A stretch of DNA of 64,000 nt from Halichondria panicea (lineage: Eukaryota > Porifera > Demospongiae > Suberitida > Halichondriidae): assembly GCF_963675165.1 (NCBI RefSeq), contig NC_087388.1:2334800-2398799 (forward strand), written 5' to 3'. How positions within the stretch are numbered: the first letter of the stretch is position 1; every line of letters starts with the position of its first letter. Positions 11,864 to 23,085 of this stretch are shown here, in pieces. The position numbers and the translations under genes were made by a program. Below the pieces are notes generated by a model, which was not told where the DNA came from, did not search any database, and was given only the letters and a program-made list of their open reading frames with translations.

Positions 11864-12690
11864 ATGGCAACTGAAGAAACAGGTAGGCAGGTTGTGATTG
11901 TTATTCGCCACGGGGAGCGTATAGACAATGTGGAATACGACTGGGTGATAAGATCCAAGCGTCCATACGACCCTCCACTGACAGAGGTTGGGGTAAAGCA
12001 AGCTAGGGAGGTGGGAAGTGCCTTCAAAGGAAAGGTAAAGTTCATGATATTATTTATACGTAGACTCTACAAATGATCCTCAAAATTTAACACAGAGCAG
12101 TGATACGTATACTAGTCTACTGTGTTCATTGATCTACAGGACGTTCAGTGCATTATCTCTTCTCCATTCTTGCGCTGCCTCCAAACAGCCCAGCAAATCA
12201 GTGATGCGTTAGAGCTCCCTGGTGTCTCTACATGTAATGGTATTGTCGATGTTCTCAGCTCCCATTGTGGAATCCATGAGCAGCCACAAGTCCCATATCA
12301 AGCTGACGTTGATCGGATAGGCGTGAAAGTGCTTAGCTATGATCAGGATCCATTGCCTAAATATCCCGAAAAGACAAAGGTGGGATTAAGAAGGTAAAGA
12401 CAAGTTATGTCATAAAGTTATTTTAGTATTATAGACAATGTAAGGTCAAAAATTACCCATACAACAGATTTACTGTGGAGTACAATAAACTGGCAGACAA
12501 GTACTGGCCTCAGAACATTGTGATTGTATCCCATGGGTATGGAGTATCTCAAGCCGTTGCAATGACAAAAGGAGAACAATATTTCTCGGGTACGTGGGTT
12601 AACTATTGTGGATATGTGGAAATGACCAGAGACTCCGAAGTCAGTCATAAATGGACTCAACTGACTAGGTCTAATATACATGATGACTAG
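11864..12690 (+). CDS. Histidine phosphatase (PGM/UBASH3-like), 3 exons
   Basis: Paralogue of the minus-strand gene at 8394-11724. Exons 11864-12034, 12140-12393 and 12468-12690 give 648 nt (215 aa), with intron phases 0 and 2 as in its partner. Motifs: VIRHGERIDN (about residues 13-22), DPPLTEVGV, SSPFLRCLQTAQQ and IVSHGYGVSQ, the last keeping the canonical His-Gly. Introns are 75-105 bp, against 2.1 kb and 565 bp in the partner. There is no signal peptide or membrane segment, so it is probably cytosolic. Family membership is firm; substrate (phosphotyrosine, as in UBASH3, or a small phosphoester) cannot be read from sequence. Confidence 0.92.
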
Positions 12691-13300
12691 AACTGTATAT
12701 ATAAACAATAATTATTTTAGTTCATTTTCATTTTCATATTGTTCTTATGGGATATATACACTAGGCAAGGGACAAGCGCTCACAGTGTGTTGAGCTCTTA
12801 TCTGTATAGAGAGATTCTAGACTAAAACAGGCAAAATTAATTAGCTATAGAGACAGTCTCCTAGCGAACAGGTAGCTTAACCATTTGATAAGGATTGACT
12901 TCGGGAAAAGATGCCATAATTATTTCCTGTGGATTGCAATTAATGCACCGTGATTTTCTGGCGGTGGGGAAGTGGAAAAGAGAATTCGTAAATAAACTCA
13001 ATTATTCAGCTTTGAGATAATCAAAAGCGAATCGTCCCATTTTGGTGGTTTGTAAGCAGAGTGAATGCGCAGAAATTCCAATAAAGCATTAATTACTAAG
13101 TTCAAATTATTCCATGCATGAGCATCACATCTAACACTACTATCCTGACATTCTTCCGAATGTGGTATTCTGTTGTACTCAAGTGCTTCTCAATGGGGTC
13201 ACGGGGCTTGTCAGGTATGCTGCATACGTGGGAGGAAGTAACACTCCAATACATTTACTAGGATAAATTTTACTAATAAGCGATTGAACTTTAAGTATTA
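12691..13300. other. Non-coding gap
   Basis: 3' flank of the plus-strand phosphatase followed by AT-rich sequence. No exon, RNA gene or clear repeat recognised. Confidence 0.5.
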
Positions 13301-13499
13301 CCAAGGGCGTATAAAAGAAGAGAGGGCATGCAACTCCTATATGTGCAGAGTTCAAACATGGGCGGATGAATGTGCATGACTGCAATTTATATTTTTAGCA
13401 CTTCATGCAAATGCACACATTCGATTCCTCCGCCCACGTTTGTAGCTACGTGTACTGATAGTGGAGTTGCATGCCCTCTCTTCTTTTATACGCCCTTGG
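13301..13499. mobile_element. 199-bp foldback MITE with TATTA duplication
   Basis: The ends 'ccaagggcgtataaaagaag' and its reverse complement at 13480-13499 continue inward through 'agagggcatgcaactcc' for about 38 bp. A second inner pairing follows ('cgtttg'/'caaacat', 'gggcgg'/'ccgccc', 'atgtgcat'). TATTA flanks both sides (13296-13300, 13500-13504). It can fold into one long hairpin and has no ORF. Confidence 0.85.
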
Positions 13500-14259
13500 T
13501 ATTATGTCGATGGACTGTTTGCACCCACTGAAATATTCGAGCACTGGTTTGCTGATGACCACCCCATTTCGTCATAGGGGTAAGATAAGCGACCATCATT
13601 TCTTTCTTTGTTCCCACCGACTCCAGTCCAGTCATAACAGTAACAAGTGGATTTATCGTATTACCGCTCAGATTAATTAATCGTTGAAGAGTTACTCTAT
13701 AATAGTAACCATTATCATTTCTGACTGTAAAGTCTGTTTGCTTAGTAGTTCCAGCTTTCTAGTTTAGTGACCCTTTTCTATCAATGTTCCTGGTACAGGA
13801 TCACTTCAGTTGCACCTTCTTGTGAGTACCACGTGGAGGATATAAAAGAGCTAGCTAGATTAGTGATCTATTGTACAGTGTTACTGTATCTATCTATGTG
13901 TAGTCCTAGTCATTTTACCGCAGCAAGAGGGGAAGTTGTAGGCCCAACACCGTCTCAACAACCTCCTGCAAGGTACATGAAACTGTCCCTGCTGCGCTGA
14001 AGGGCTCATTCAGTGCAGTATACCATGTGCCGGGCCGGGTTGTTTATATGGTGTAATTCAATTTTCTTATGTTTTATTCTTATAGGCGTCTGTATGCACT
14101 CGGCTCCGAATATTTCCTACAAAGTGTCACTTCACGGCAGATGGAACTGAGGTGTGTTCTACAGAGTGTGATGTGATTGTACATGTACCTGCTCAGCTGT
14201 AGTGTATACATGCATGCGCATATGCATGCATGTTGGAATTTTGCATTACTCTCTTCTAC

Positions 14260-15025
14260 CAAGGATACAAAAGAAAGGGGATTGGAAACGACCGCCCACG
14301 CCCTATGTAAAAGGACTGACATCCGGTGAAGCACTCCGTGTAATTAATTGCGCTCGCAAATAATTACATGGAGGACTGCGCTATGGTTTTGTATCCTGGT
14401 TTCTAGCTCTCCTATCCACTAGCGATCACTCAGGGCCTGGGAGATACTCGAGATAAGTAAGCTTATACCACTGACAAGCTCTAAGTCCGTTGTCTTTACT
14501 CTGTTTCCAATTTTTTTTTTAGTTTAGCTTGAATTACTCTGTCAACTTTTCTCTGTCCCTCCTGTGAAGTCAAAACAGCAAAGGACATTGCTTGACTTGG
14601 TTATTATGTATCTAAGTGCTACATAGAATGGCTTCATGCTATAAATAAGCTGTACTGTTCATAAACGTTGCAGTATAGCTGCTTTAGTATACTTTTAGAC
14701 ACACCACGGGCATGTCCCTCCTATGACTTCATAGTAAAGGCTATTTCTTCTTGCTTATTTGTCTGGTAATAGTGGCTGCATGGCTTAGTCGACTTTTTAG
14801 AGCTAAATTCTCTTTACTTTTTAGAAAAATCAACATTAAAAATGATCAATTTCACTGTTTCTATGTACAGCACATTGTAGAGCAGTCAAGACAGGTAATA
14901 AGCATGCTGACTATAAATATAATCCTTTGTAGTTTTAGCCACGCCCTAGTTTTAGCCACGCCCTATAACGTGGAGTGTTTCACGCAAAAATTGTCGTTTC
15001 CAATCCCCTTTCTTTTGTATCCCTG
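14260..15025 (+). mobile_element. P-type non-autonomous TIR element, copy 1
   Basis: Starts CAAGGATACAAAAGAAAGG and ends with the complementary CCTTTCTTTTGTATCCCTG, with 'ggattggaaacga' inside each end. A 7-bp target duplication CTTCTAC is at 14253-14259 and 15026-15032. The interior matches 60395-61137 in opposite orientation over most of its length. The CA..TG ends and the shared terminus with the transposase-bearing element at 15541-18600 point to the P superfamily. Confidence 0.9.
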
Positions 15026-15189
15026 CTTCTACTCATGTATACCTGGTAACCAGCTTTGTACAGTAGTAGACATTGCATTAGGAACACATTCCAGCACAGA
15101 GGCTGCAGGACAAATTGGTTGAGCTTGTAACAGCATGTTTTTTTTATTGTTTAGGCTACTCCATCTTTGTAATCTTGTAATAGAACCAG

Positions 15190-15343
15190 AGGAGGTACGA
15201 CAACATCATGTGCGTGGACAATGGAATGTCAGCAGCTGATGATGGGAGGGGCCGTTATCATGCAGACCACACCCACACAACTTTTTTGCTGCTGTGTTGA
15301 TTGAAATTCCATTGTCCACGCACATGATGTTGTGGTACCTCCT
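15190..15343. mobile_element. 154-bp MITE
   Basis: Terminal inverted repeats of about 38 bp (aggaggtacgacaacatcat and its complement near the right end, through 'gtgcgtggacaatgg'). Possible 3-bp duplication CAG at 15187-15189 and 15344-15346. Inserted in exon 7 of the ataxin-3 pseudogene. Confidence 0.8.
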
Positions 15344-16184
15344 CAGGGCATTTGCTCAGTGGAGCCACCAGCTGCAGGGAGGCAACAAAGGAAGAGAACA
15401 AAGAACTCTGACCCCTGAGGATGCTGAATTGGCGGCTGCTACATGTATGTCTGCAAGTTTAACAGATGGCGAGGGCAAACTTCAACCACCAATGGATGCA
15501 CAGTATATCTGGGTGCCTGAGCATGCAAGGTGGGTGTAGGCATAGATACTAGAGAAAGGGATTGGCAACGCTCACGTGATCCCTATATCTTTGAACGTTG
15601 ACGTCACAACGTCAAGATTCACATCCGTGTCTCTAGTGCCTCATACACAAGATATGTTTGCGATAATGTTTAACACATATAGAGTTAAAGGGAGGAGAAA
15701 ACTTCCAGTTCCTGTGGGTGTGCACTAGCCACGTGGCAACAGTTGTCGTCCAAAGATTGCTGCAAAGATTTATGAAAATATCTCTGACATCGGTAAGCCA
15801 CAGTGATGGTTACTTTTTGGTTTGTGGAGTTTTTGTACAGTTTCAGCAGTAACCAATGAGCTTTTCTAGGCATGGGAGTACGGTTTCTATTGAAATGAAG
15901 TGCACTATCGTATTTAAAACGTTAAAAACAGTATCTGTGGCTGTTACATATTCAATTTTATCGACAATTGTAACGCTATATTGTGGAGTTTTTGTGAGGC
16001 ATATGTATTGTTTTCACGACTTGTTTTACATTTACATATGTGAGTATAATGGAATAGTAGAATAGAATAGTACATCTGATGCCAAGACACAATGTTGAGC
16101 CAATTTTTATCGACAGCATTTCCTGTTCATTATTGCTTGTATACATGTACGCAATTACAGATACAGCACAAACTTTTTATATGT

Positions 16185-16499
16185 ATAGTGAACTCATTCC
16201 TTGACGTGTGCAAGTACCTGCTGTCTTACCATGGAGTTGAGGCAATATTCAGTGAGCGATTCAACCAAGATCCGCTGGAGAGTTTTTTTGGAAAGCATAG
16301 AAGTTTCGGAGGGAGGTGTGATAATCCTACTGTGAAAGATTTTGTGTTCAATACTACCTCTCTACGTTTGCAAGGTGCCCTTGCAAAAGATCCAGTCCGA
16401 GGTAATTGTAAGCGAAGAAGCAGCGAACGTGCTGACTTAATTGACGATACTCCCCTCCCTAAGCGTAAACGCTATAGTGCAAAGAAAAAGATTGTATAG
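16185..16499 (+). pseudogene. P-element/THAP9-like transposase C-terminal part
   Basis: About 104 codons read VNSFLDVCKYLLSYHG, then ERFNQDPLESFFGKHRS and GGRCDNPTVKDFVFNTTSL. The arrangement QDPLE.FF...R..GG..DNPT is characteristic of P/THAP9 transposases near the last catalytic acidic residue. The tail is basic (KRRSSER, PKRKRYSAKKK), resembling a nuclear-localisation region, and ends at TAG 16497-16499. No THAP domain or N-terminal catalytic part was found upstream, so it is a remnant. Confidence 0.75.
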
Positions 16500-17339
16500 T
16501 TATGTATAGTATTTTCATGTATAATTAATTTTTTTATAATGACTTGTGAATGACAAATTTATAATTATTATAGCAATTTAACAAGGTGAAACAGTTTTAA
16601 TTACTTATTCTCGGAGTTCTTTTTTAGGCCTTTGCGAAGACCAGACAAGCGCCTACCTAACTCAATTAACACTGTTAATAAATCAACAACACATACAGAT
16701 AACAGACTTGTATGCAAGATAAAAAGCAATAGCATAATACTCATCTTGATCTTCAGAGTCTTCATCAGAGAAGGGATCCCCCATGCTGTCTACATCTGAG
16801 TCTGAGGGGTCCTGGTTTATACTTGATCTTCCTCAGATATGATGTCAGGGATGTCATCTGAAACTTTAATATCCTCTGTTTCATCCAGAGCATTAGCCAA
16901 TCCACAGACTAAAAAGAAATGCACTGTAATTGCTGGATGCCCAAACCACCGTTTTCGAGTTGAGCAAATTTTTACCCCACGAAAATTACCCGCTGTACGG
17001 TATGCTAATCGTGCAAGGGCTATGCAGTTATAGTTTAGGCCTCTTCTGGGGGCTTTTGATCCCCGGATGTTGTTAGTCCTGAGAAATCCTACACAATGCA
17101 GTTCTACCCTTAGTTATGACCCAGGCAGATTGATAGGTATCTACGATTTTTAACGCTCTTAAGACACTAATATTGTTTTGGAGGGAAGGTTATGAGAGTT
17201 CCCTCCAAACAAAGGGGGGGTGATTAAGTTGGAAAAGAGGTGAGAGTTAGTATTTATTTTCCAGCAACACCAAAATTATTTATGCATTGTGTTACTAGAC
17301 CTCATGGCCTCGAATGTTCGGAATGGTAACTAGCGATTT

Positions 17340-18290
17340 TGTGATATCTGCAAAGTTTTGTCTCGGCATCTTTATGTAGTCCTGGACCATCGACCCAATG
17401 TCTTAACCTACTGTAGTAACTGCACCATCCCATCTCGGCTTAAAGCCGCTTGAACTCTTTCCGTGAATACCGCTGTAGTGAGAGGGGTGCCTTAATTGCT
17501 ATGAGATAAAAAGTGGGCCTCCTGTCTGTTGACACAAAGCCAGGTACGTTGTTACTGCTTCTACTGGGCAGAGGTCGGAGTCAGTTTTGGAGAGATACAT
17601 GTAGGTTCCTTGGTTGAACTGATCGGTCTTAGAGCGTTTGATAAACATAGGCGGGATCGTAGGGTGCTCACGGTTATCAATTGCCACGTCTGCTAAGAGG
17701 GAGCAGAATTCAACTGATCGAAGAAAGCCACGCAAGCTGCAGGGGTTGTAATTGTTGTTTTAAGAGTCAGAGGATGAGTGGGGTGACCGGCAGTTTTGGT
17801 TGGCTCAATTTTGGCTTGATGCGTTGAATACGTTTACACTCTTAAGTGCATGCAGACGTGGGAGTCGTGTATAGTGGGTTTTTGTAATCGTGGATGATGT
17901 GCAGGTGTCGTACTCCCAACAGGGAGGAAAGTGTAGTAGAGTGTGCTCGTGGCTGTGCCGGTTGGGTTACAAATAGAATTAGCGTGTCTTCGGTTGCTGG
18001 GAGAGGGGGGAAAGCCAGACATTGACAAAAGGACTGTGATGATGAGTATAGTTTGTGTGTGTTGACTGCGATCCCATGGTGCATCTGTTGCGCGGCAGCT
18101 TGTTTCTCCAACAAGGGGATAGCCAGTCGGGGGTGGAATTCATGACCCATTCCTGTAGAGCCTGTGGGCTGTGTATAGTTTGTGTGTGTGTTGGCTGCGA
18201 TCCCATGGTGCATCTGTTGTACAGCCTTGTTTCTCCAACAAGGGGATAGCTGTGACTGTGATGTCGAATTGTGCACATAATTATAGATAA
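17340..18290 (-). pseudogene. Tyrosine recombinase of a YR transposon, degraded
   Basis: On the minus strand, 18276-17842 gives the SAM-like N-terminal half (MHHGIAVNTHKLYSSS, PATEDTLILFV, LLGVRHLHIIH). It contains an internal tandem duplication of about 120 bp (LLEKQAAAQQMHHGIA region, 18075-18250). 17735-17380 gives the catalytic half: GFLRSVEF, IKRSKTDQFNQGTYMYL, DLCPVEAV, GTPLTTAVFTERV and VKTLGRWSRTT. The GHSFR catalytic block is missing, and there are stops and frameshifts. It is DIRS/Crypton-like; which of the two cannot be decided. Confidence 0.8.
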
Positions 18291-18600
18291 TGGCAGGAGC
18301 GCATTAGTTGAGGCTGTCTGAGCATTTTTTGCTGTTGATAATCGACACTAAGCCATGTTATCGCATTTGAGGAGAATTTGTGAGCCAGTGAATTTGTGTC
18401 CCCATGTACCTAAGCCAAGTAGAATTAGGACGAACTTTTTTGCTGCGATGTTAATGTCGGCCCACGAGTGGGACCACTGGCACTGTAGGTGTCAATTTCT
18501 ATTCCCAAAAAGGTGATGACTGTCACTGGGCCCTCAATTTTGTGTTGGGAAAGTGGTAGTCTACGCTGCCGTTTCCAATCCCTTTCCTTTCTAATCTATG

Positions 18601-19913
18601 GTTAATTGACAAAAGTAGCACATTCAATAAAGTTTTACATCTGATTGACGAAGTAGCTAACATTTGAGAATTATTTTATTATTAATTATTCATTCTTAAT
18701 AAAGTTATACATCTGTTAAATTGACAATTAGAGTAGAATTGTTCTAAATCAATAAAGTTGTACATCTGTTACTATAATAAATATAGTAGCAATTGTTTCA
18801 AGTCGTCATTAATCCTTGGAGACAAGTCGGCTGAGCTCGCACACTGCAGTCAGGGCTGAGGCAGACTCAAGCATGAATTCTTGAAAGAAGATGGTACAAT
18901 TTTCATAGTATTTATTGATACTGAAGGTTGAAAATATAGTGTGCTGCTGAACAAGGCAGCAAACGAGGAGAACTTGGCCAAAATCATTCCTACCCATAAC
19001 TTAATACTCATCTGGTGACTGAATTAATCCTTGGTGAGTTCGTTTGGGTTCTTCTCGAGCATTTATCTCAGGGCATTCAGGTTATTTAATACTTAATATC
19101 ATTTACAGTAATATTCAATCCAATATCGTTCAGGGTGCTTTTCTTTGTTCTTTTGCAAATATTGACGCCATACAATACACAGCTCTAATTGAGCATGTCT
19201 TTTTCTAGACCTGCATGTGTACAATAATTGGGGCGAGCCCTGAGGCGAGTCCCGTAGTTTCGAGTATACTGTAGAGAAAAGCTCAGCGACCGGATATCCA
19301 TTTGTCTGTCTGTCGCTTGAAGCTTTTGCATTTCAGAGCAAAGCTTTTTAGCGTGACGATCGCTCGCTGCAGTATATATTGTTCCGTCTGTCTGTCTGTC
19401 TGTCACTTGAAGCTTTTTAGCATGACGATCGCTGCATTTGCATTTCAGAGCAAAGCTTATAATTATTCCATTTCCTATTACTTCCACACACACACACACA
19501 CACACACACATCGACATACCCACACCATGTGCATAGACCACACCACAGTTCATCACAACATGTACACCCACAATGCTGCACATGCATCTAAACTATGGCA
19601 AACTTCATCACAACACTCTGTGCCCCAAAACGGGTGGAAGGGAGGGGGGGCCAGCGACGGTTTGTTCTCTCAGTCTGATTGAACTGCTCTAACAGCAAAC
19701 ACAACATCCCGTTCATTAATCTGAAATATCGACAATGGAGCCAACAACAGTTTCATTGACAAACTCTCACCAGAAATTCCTTCAACAACTCAGGACACTG
19801 TCGGTTCAAACATTGATACACTGTCTGTCACAATCACTCTAGCAGACATACTACTTGCACACTACTTCATATTTATTACAGTGATGGTGATGACAGTACC
19901 TAATGTGAGAGGA
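18601..19913. other. Non-coding gap with simple repeats
   Basis: Three spaced copies of 'caataaagtt.tacatctg' at 18620-18770. At 19290-19460 a roughly 130-bp segment is repeated ('tgtctgtctgtc.cttgaagctt', 'catttcagagcaaagctt'). A CA microsatellite spans 19482-19512. No supported gene. Confidence 0.5.
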
Positions 19914-20138
19914 TCACCCCAGAGTGGAGGCTGATAAGGCGATCCTGACGGATGCGTCCACTGATGCTATGACTCCTGCCATGGCGTTGGACAGCGCCCT
20001 GTTGACTGAAGAGTCGATGACTTGTTGGAGGATTCGTGACTGAGGGGCGAGTTGAGCTGCGGTAAATGACCCGGGCGTCGACGGCAGAATGGGGGTGGTA
20101 GAGTCTGGAGTGGAGGAGTTAGAAGTACCAGGGTTCAT
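19914..20138 (-). pseudogene. Possible transposon-associated ORF, 5' part
   Basis: An ORF begins MNPGTSNSSTPDSTTP and continues with LQQVIDSSVNRALSNAMAG and SVDASVRIALSAS. A Ser/Pro/Thr-rich start followed by an alanine-rich helical stretch is seen in the first ORF of tyrosine-recombinase elements, and a recombinase relic lies downstream on the same strand. The link is inferred from position only. Confidence 0.35.
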
Positions 20139-20329
20139 GGTAGTGAGGGAGTATTGCTGTAGAGCCGTGGGAAGCAGTAAAGGCAGCTAACCCACTTTAG
20201 TGATAGCTATACAAATCTCAGCACGAGGCAATATTTACTTTTTTGGGAGGGGGGGGGGAGGTGTCCCCTTTAGGATATATAATGGCAGTACAAAATAAAG
20301 GTAGAGTATACAGTGTAATGATGATAATT

Positions 20330-20565
20330 ATTAATTTGAAGTTCAGAGGTGACCAGGTCCATTGATAGGGGTACTTTAAAAGCGTGACCGATGCTTGATC
20401 GGGCTCCGCGGATGCACTGTATGGCTGAACGTAGCAGTGAAAAAGAAAAGACAATCGACATCAGAGCCATGCCATTGTGGATGAGTACAAGTGCTCCCAT
20501 TTGTCAGCAAGGCGCGCGGCTAGCCTTTTGTAAAAGGTTGTGGCTTCCGTGGCCAAGCCTCAGAC
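20330..20565 (-). pseudogene. Retroelement polyprotein fragment
   Basis: Minus-strand translation gives EATTFYKRLAARLADKWEH, then YSSTMAWL, a TGA stop, CRLSF, and after a frameshift LLRSAIQCIRGARSS. I recognise this as the FYKRLA...WLRCRLSFSLLRSAIMCIRGARSS block of invertebrate retroelement polyproteins. The expected Arg codon CGA has become TGA (CpG decay), and about 5 extra bases break the frame. Same class as the fragment at 1-570. Confidence 0.7.
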
Positions 20566-20810
20566 ATGACAAGTGGCGAATGTTCAATTTCTCTAACTCT
20601 TTGTTCATACATCCTTTTTTTTATAGTTCATGTTTCCAGTAGGTGCTGGCTAATTAGGTCGATTGTCTGTTGGAAATATTTACTAGGCATGCGTAGGAAT
20701 GACGTGGCAGATCTCAGTATGATCTTGTTAAGGCATGTGCAGCGTGAAGGCTACGCTCCACCCCATTAACTCCGATTAATTTCGTTAAACTCCATAATGC
20801 TTCCAGCATC

Positions 20811-21017
20811 CTATGGTTTGGGTTTAGTGAGCTCCTTAGTCAAGGCCGTTTGAATTCGTGCAATAGTCGCCTCATCAGAAACTTCACCAAATACCCAGTT
20901 ATCTTTTTTTGGGCGTGGGTTGTACTCTTTATCTTGTTCAGTTTTTTTCCCTTTTCCCCTCTTTCTTATACTTATATTACTTATATACATTGTTAATTTG
21001 TATACACGGTCAATCAA
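20811..21017 (-). other. Unidentified small ORF
   Basis: 68 codons, highly basic N-terminal half (IRKRGKGKKTEQDK), then NPRPKKDNWVFGEVSDEATI and a C-terminus ending TKPKP. Not recognised. It could be a terminal exon of an unseen minus-strand gene or part of the transposon cluster. There is no upstream exon with matching phase that I could support. Confidence 0.3.
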
Positions 21018-21518
21018 TCTCTTCTACCCAGAAGCCTGCATGTGTAACAGTTCTGTAATAAAATAAAAACTTAGCATATCTGGACCCAGGGGATGGATCT
21101 CGTAGAAATGAATGTTTCAGGATTATTCTACGGGCAATAATTAAGGGAGCAAAACAGAGGTGATGGTCTAATTCCGAAACTATGAGTCATGTGAACTACT
21201 AATTCACGAACTAGCTCACAGGTTTCATTGCTTTTCTCTGCAGGGGCTGAGATTGCATCCTACCATCACACTGTAAAAACTGTGGTGAAATAACACACCA
21301 AAATTAGTGGGACAGGCTTGTCTCCGTCAGCTCTTGTCAGAAGGAAGAAACGTCTTTGCCATGGTTTTCAACATGGTATGGCAAATCTCTTGCTTTCACT
21401 CACTGCCCTTTGATGGACTACAAACTAGTAGGTAGGACCAACACTGCCGGCCCTTGTCGACAGGTACGTGTGTTGTTCTTGCAAATCTCTCTGCTTCTTG
21501 TTTTTTGGTTCCTAACCA

Positions 21519-21592
21519 TGCCCAGATACAATCAACACCAGGCCTAGTTGTCGGCCTAGCTAGAAACAACTTGGCCTGGAATCGAGGCTAAG
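21519..21592. repeat. GGCCTGGAATCGAGGCTA repeat
   Basis: One of several related inserts: 'cagatacaatcaacaccagg' followed about 40 bp later by 'ggcctggaatcgaggcta'. Similar pairs are at 22256-22332 and 24155-24232. The right-hand word recurs at 11303-11322, 25965-25982 and 40193-40210. Termini pair imperfectly. Confidence 0.6.
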
Positions 21593-21790
21593 TTCCTCCC
21601 TGCCAGAAATGGTAAAAAAAGCCCCCGTATATTGCACTGACGGAAACTGGCGGCAAAGAAATACAGGGTTTCTTGTTGTGGACAGATCAATTGTTCGTGA
21701 AGCACCTCTTCCTGTTATACCCACGATCCTCATTGGTGCCTTCTCTACACGTTCAACATTCAGTACCCATGCACAGGGTTGCCAAAATAC

Positions 21791-22711
21791 TTAGAATAAT
21801 GTTCTTTTTGGCTCAACCGTGAAACTACCCACGTCTGTGAAACACTTTATTTCCATTTTATAAGTATAGACATTCATCTCGTTGCAAGCCATCATTATTT
21901 TGTACTGCTCTCTGATGTGTTTAGCATAGAAATTGTCAACCCAAGAAGATTGATAGTGTATAAGTATCCCACCCAATATTGATGTGCAATTCACACTTTT
22001 AAAAAATTGGTGCGACATTCCCACCAATTGTGGTGTGAGGGGCCTGTTCTGCAATGAGAGTGGGGCCTTCTTGTGAAGCAGACAATGTATACGTTAATCT
22101 GAACAACTTTAACTTGCAGTAGCTAGCTAGTTAGATAATCTATGGCTAGATTTTAGTTACTTCAGAGCATACACGGACCTAAATTACGGTATTAAACTTA
22201 TACAGGGAACAAAGTGTGAAGAATCTCTGCTTTGGTTTCCGGTTCCTGCCACGCCCAGATACAATCAATACCAGGCTGTATTTTTCAACTTCGTTCTATT
22301 AAAAAAAATCGGCTTGGGACCAAGGCTAGGAGGAACTATGAATAGTAATGTGCAGAATACCGTATACCGGGTTGCGAATGATGCCATGAAAATCACATGC
22401 GCGGTTTTTTGATTGCCATTTATTTATGCAAACTCAGTATCAAAAAAACTTCGCATTAATTTTGAAAGAAACCCGATATACAATATGAAACTATAGTGTG
22501 CACTAACAAGATAATGCACATGTGCATTTAATGTGCACACTTGGCCTGGTATAAGTGCACACACACATGCAATACGTACATATAGAACTGACTGATTCTT
22601 GAAGTCAGGTTTGTATCGAGAGTCTGGAAGCAGACGGATAATCATTGCCAGAGCTTTCAGTGAGTCTTCCCAATCTGGAAAAAAGGAGAAAAAACACAAG
22701 TATACAAACAA
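21791..22711 (-). other. Two exon-like segments, unknown gene
   Basis: 22690-22570 opens after a good acceptor (ttttttccag) and reads DWEDSLKALAMIIRLLPDSR then YKPDFKNQS before a GTACG donor. 22050-21791 opens after CATTGCAG and reads NRPLTPQLVGMSHQFF and ILIHYQSSWVDNFYAKHIRE before TAA. Both look like coding sequence in codon use, but neither resembles a family I recognise, and I could not link them with confidence. The rest of the interval holds CA-rich tracts. Confidence 0.35.
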
Positions 22712-23019
22712 AATGTATGTGTATATCCCATTGGTTCAACAGTACCATACACTTACCATAATTATGTCGACACTTCATCATACACAGCCAACACACTAGC
22801 ACGACTGCTCAACTCCAGCTGTGCTTGACCATCATCCTTGGCACCCAGTTAGAGCTCCATTTAAGCTGCATTTTCCACTCAAGAAGTATTTTGACGATCA
22901 TTACCATCCATACCTTGGTTGTGGAAAAAACAATTGCATTGATCTTGTCTGGCTATCATCTCTACAGCACCCATTATTTTGTTCTTCTTGATACAATGCA
23001 AAGATGATTCAAATTTGCA

Positions 23020-23085
23020 TACTAAAAATTATTGTCTAAAGATGATTCAAATTTGCATACTAAAATTATTGTCTTAAAGTATGGT
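23020..23085. repeat. Short tandem duplication
   Basis: 'agatgattcaaatttgcata' and the following bases to 'attattgtct' occur twice head to tail, unit about 38 bp. Non-coding. Confidence 0.8.

Larger units (their letters stand above)
13917..15540 (+). pseudogene. Unprocessed ataxin-3 pseudogene, transposon-split
   Basis: Degraded partial duplicate of the ATXN3 gene at 41319-46089, including intron sequence. 13924-13972 matches exon 2, but the codon for catalytic Cys14 is TAG (13939-13941) and Cys18 is Arg. 14080-14150 matches the start of exon 3 and then jumps directly to the end of exon 6 and its following intron, an internal deletion. Exon 7 resumes at about 15155 ('tactccatctttgt') and continues at 15350-15530 with QRTLTPEDAELAAA and MSASLTDGEGK, covering the first UIM. 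Two elements interrupt it (14260-15025 and 15190-15343). Not translatable as ataxin-3. Confidence 0.9.
15541..18600 (+). mobile_element. Decayed P/THAP9-type transposon, ~3.1 kb
   Basis: The left end 'catagatactagagaaaggg' plus 'attggcaacg' and the right end (reverse complement 'catagattagaaaggaaagg' plus 'gattggaaacg') match each other and the ends of the two smaller P-type copies. Inside is a transposase C-terminal exon (16185-16499, +). No target duplication is evident (flanks gtgtagg and gttaatt). A tyrosine-recombinase relic on the minus strand lies within the same interval, so the element is probably nested. One continuous element is an inference. Confidence 0.6.

Noticed and set aside
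14751-15122. 123-codon plus-strand ORF
   Set aside because: It lies inside P-type MITE copy 1 and is not kept in copy 2, so it is not a transposase gene.
19482-19512. CA-repeat considered as part of a CRISPR-like array
   Set aside because: A plain dinucleotide microsatellite with no spacers; the sequence is animal nuclear DNA.
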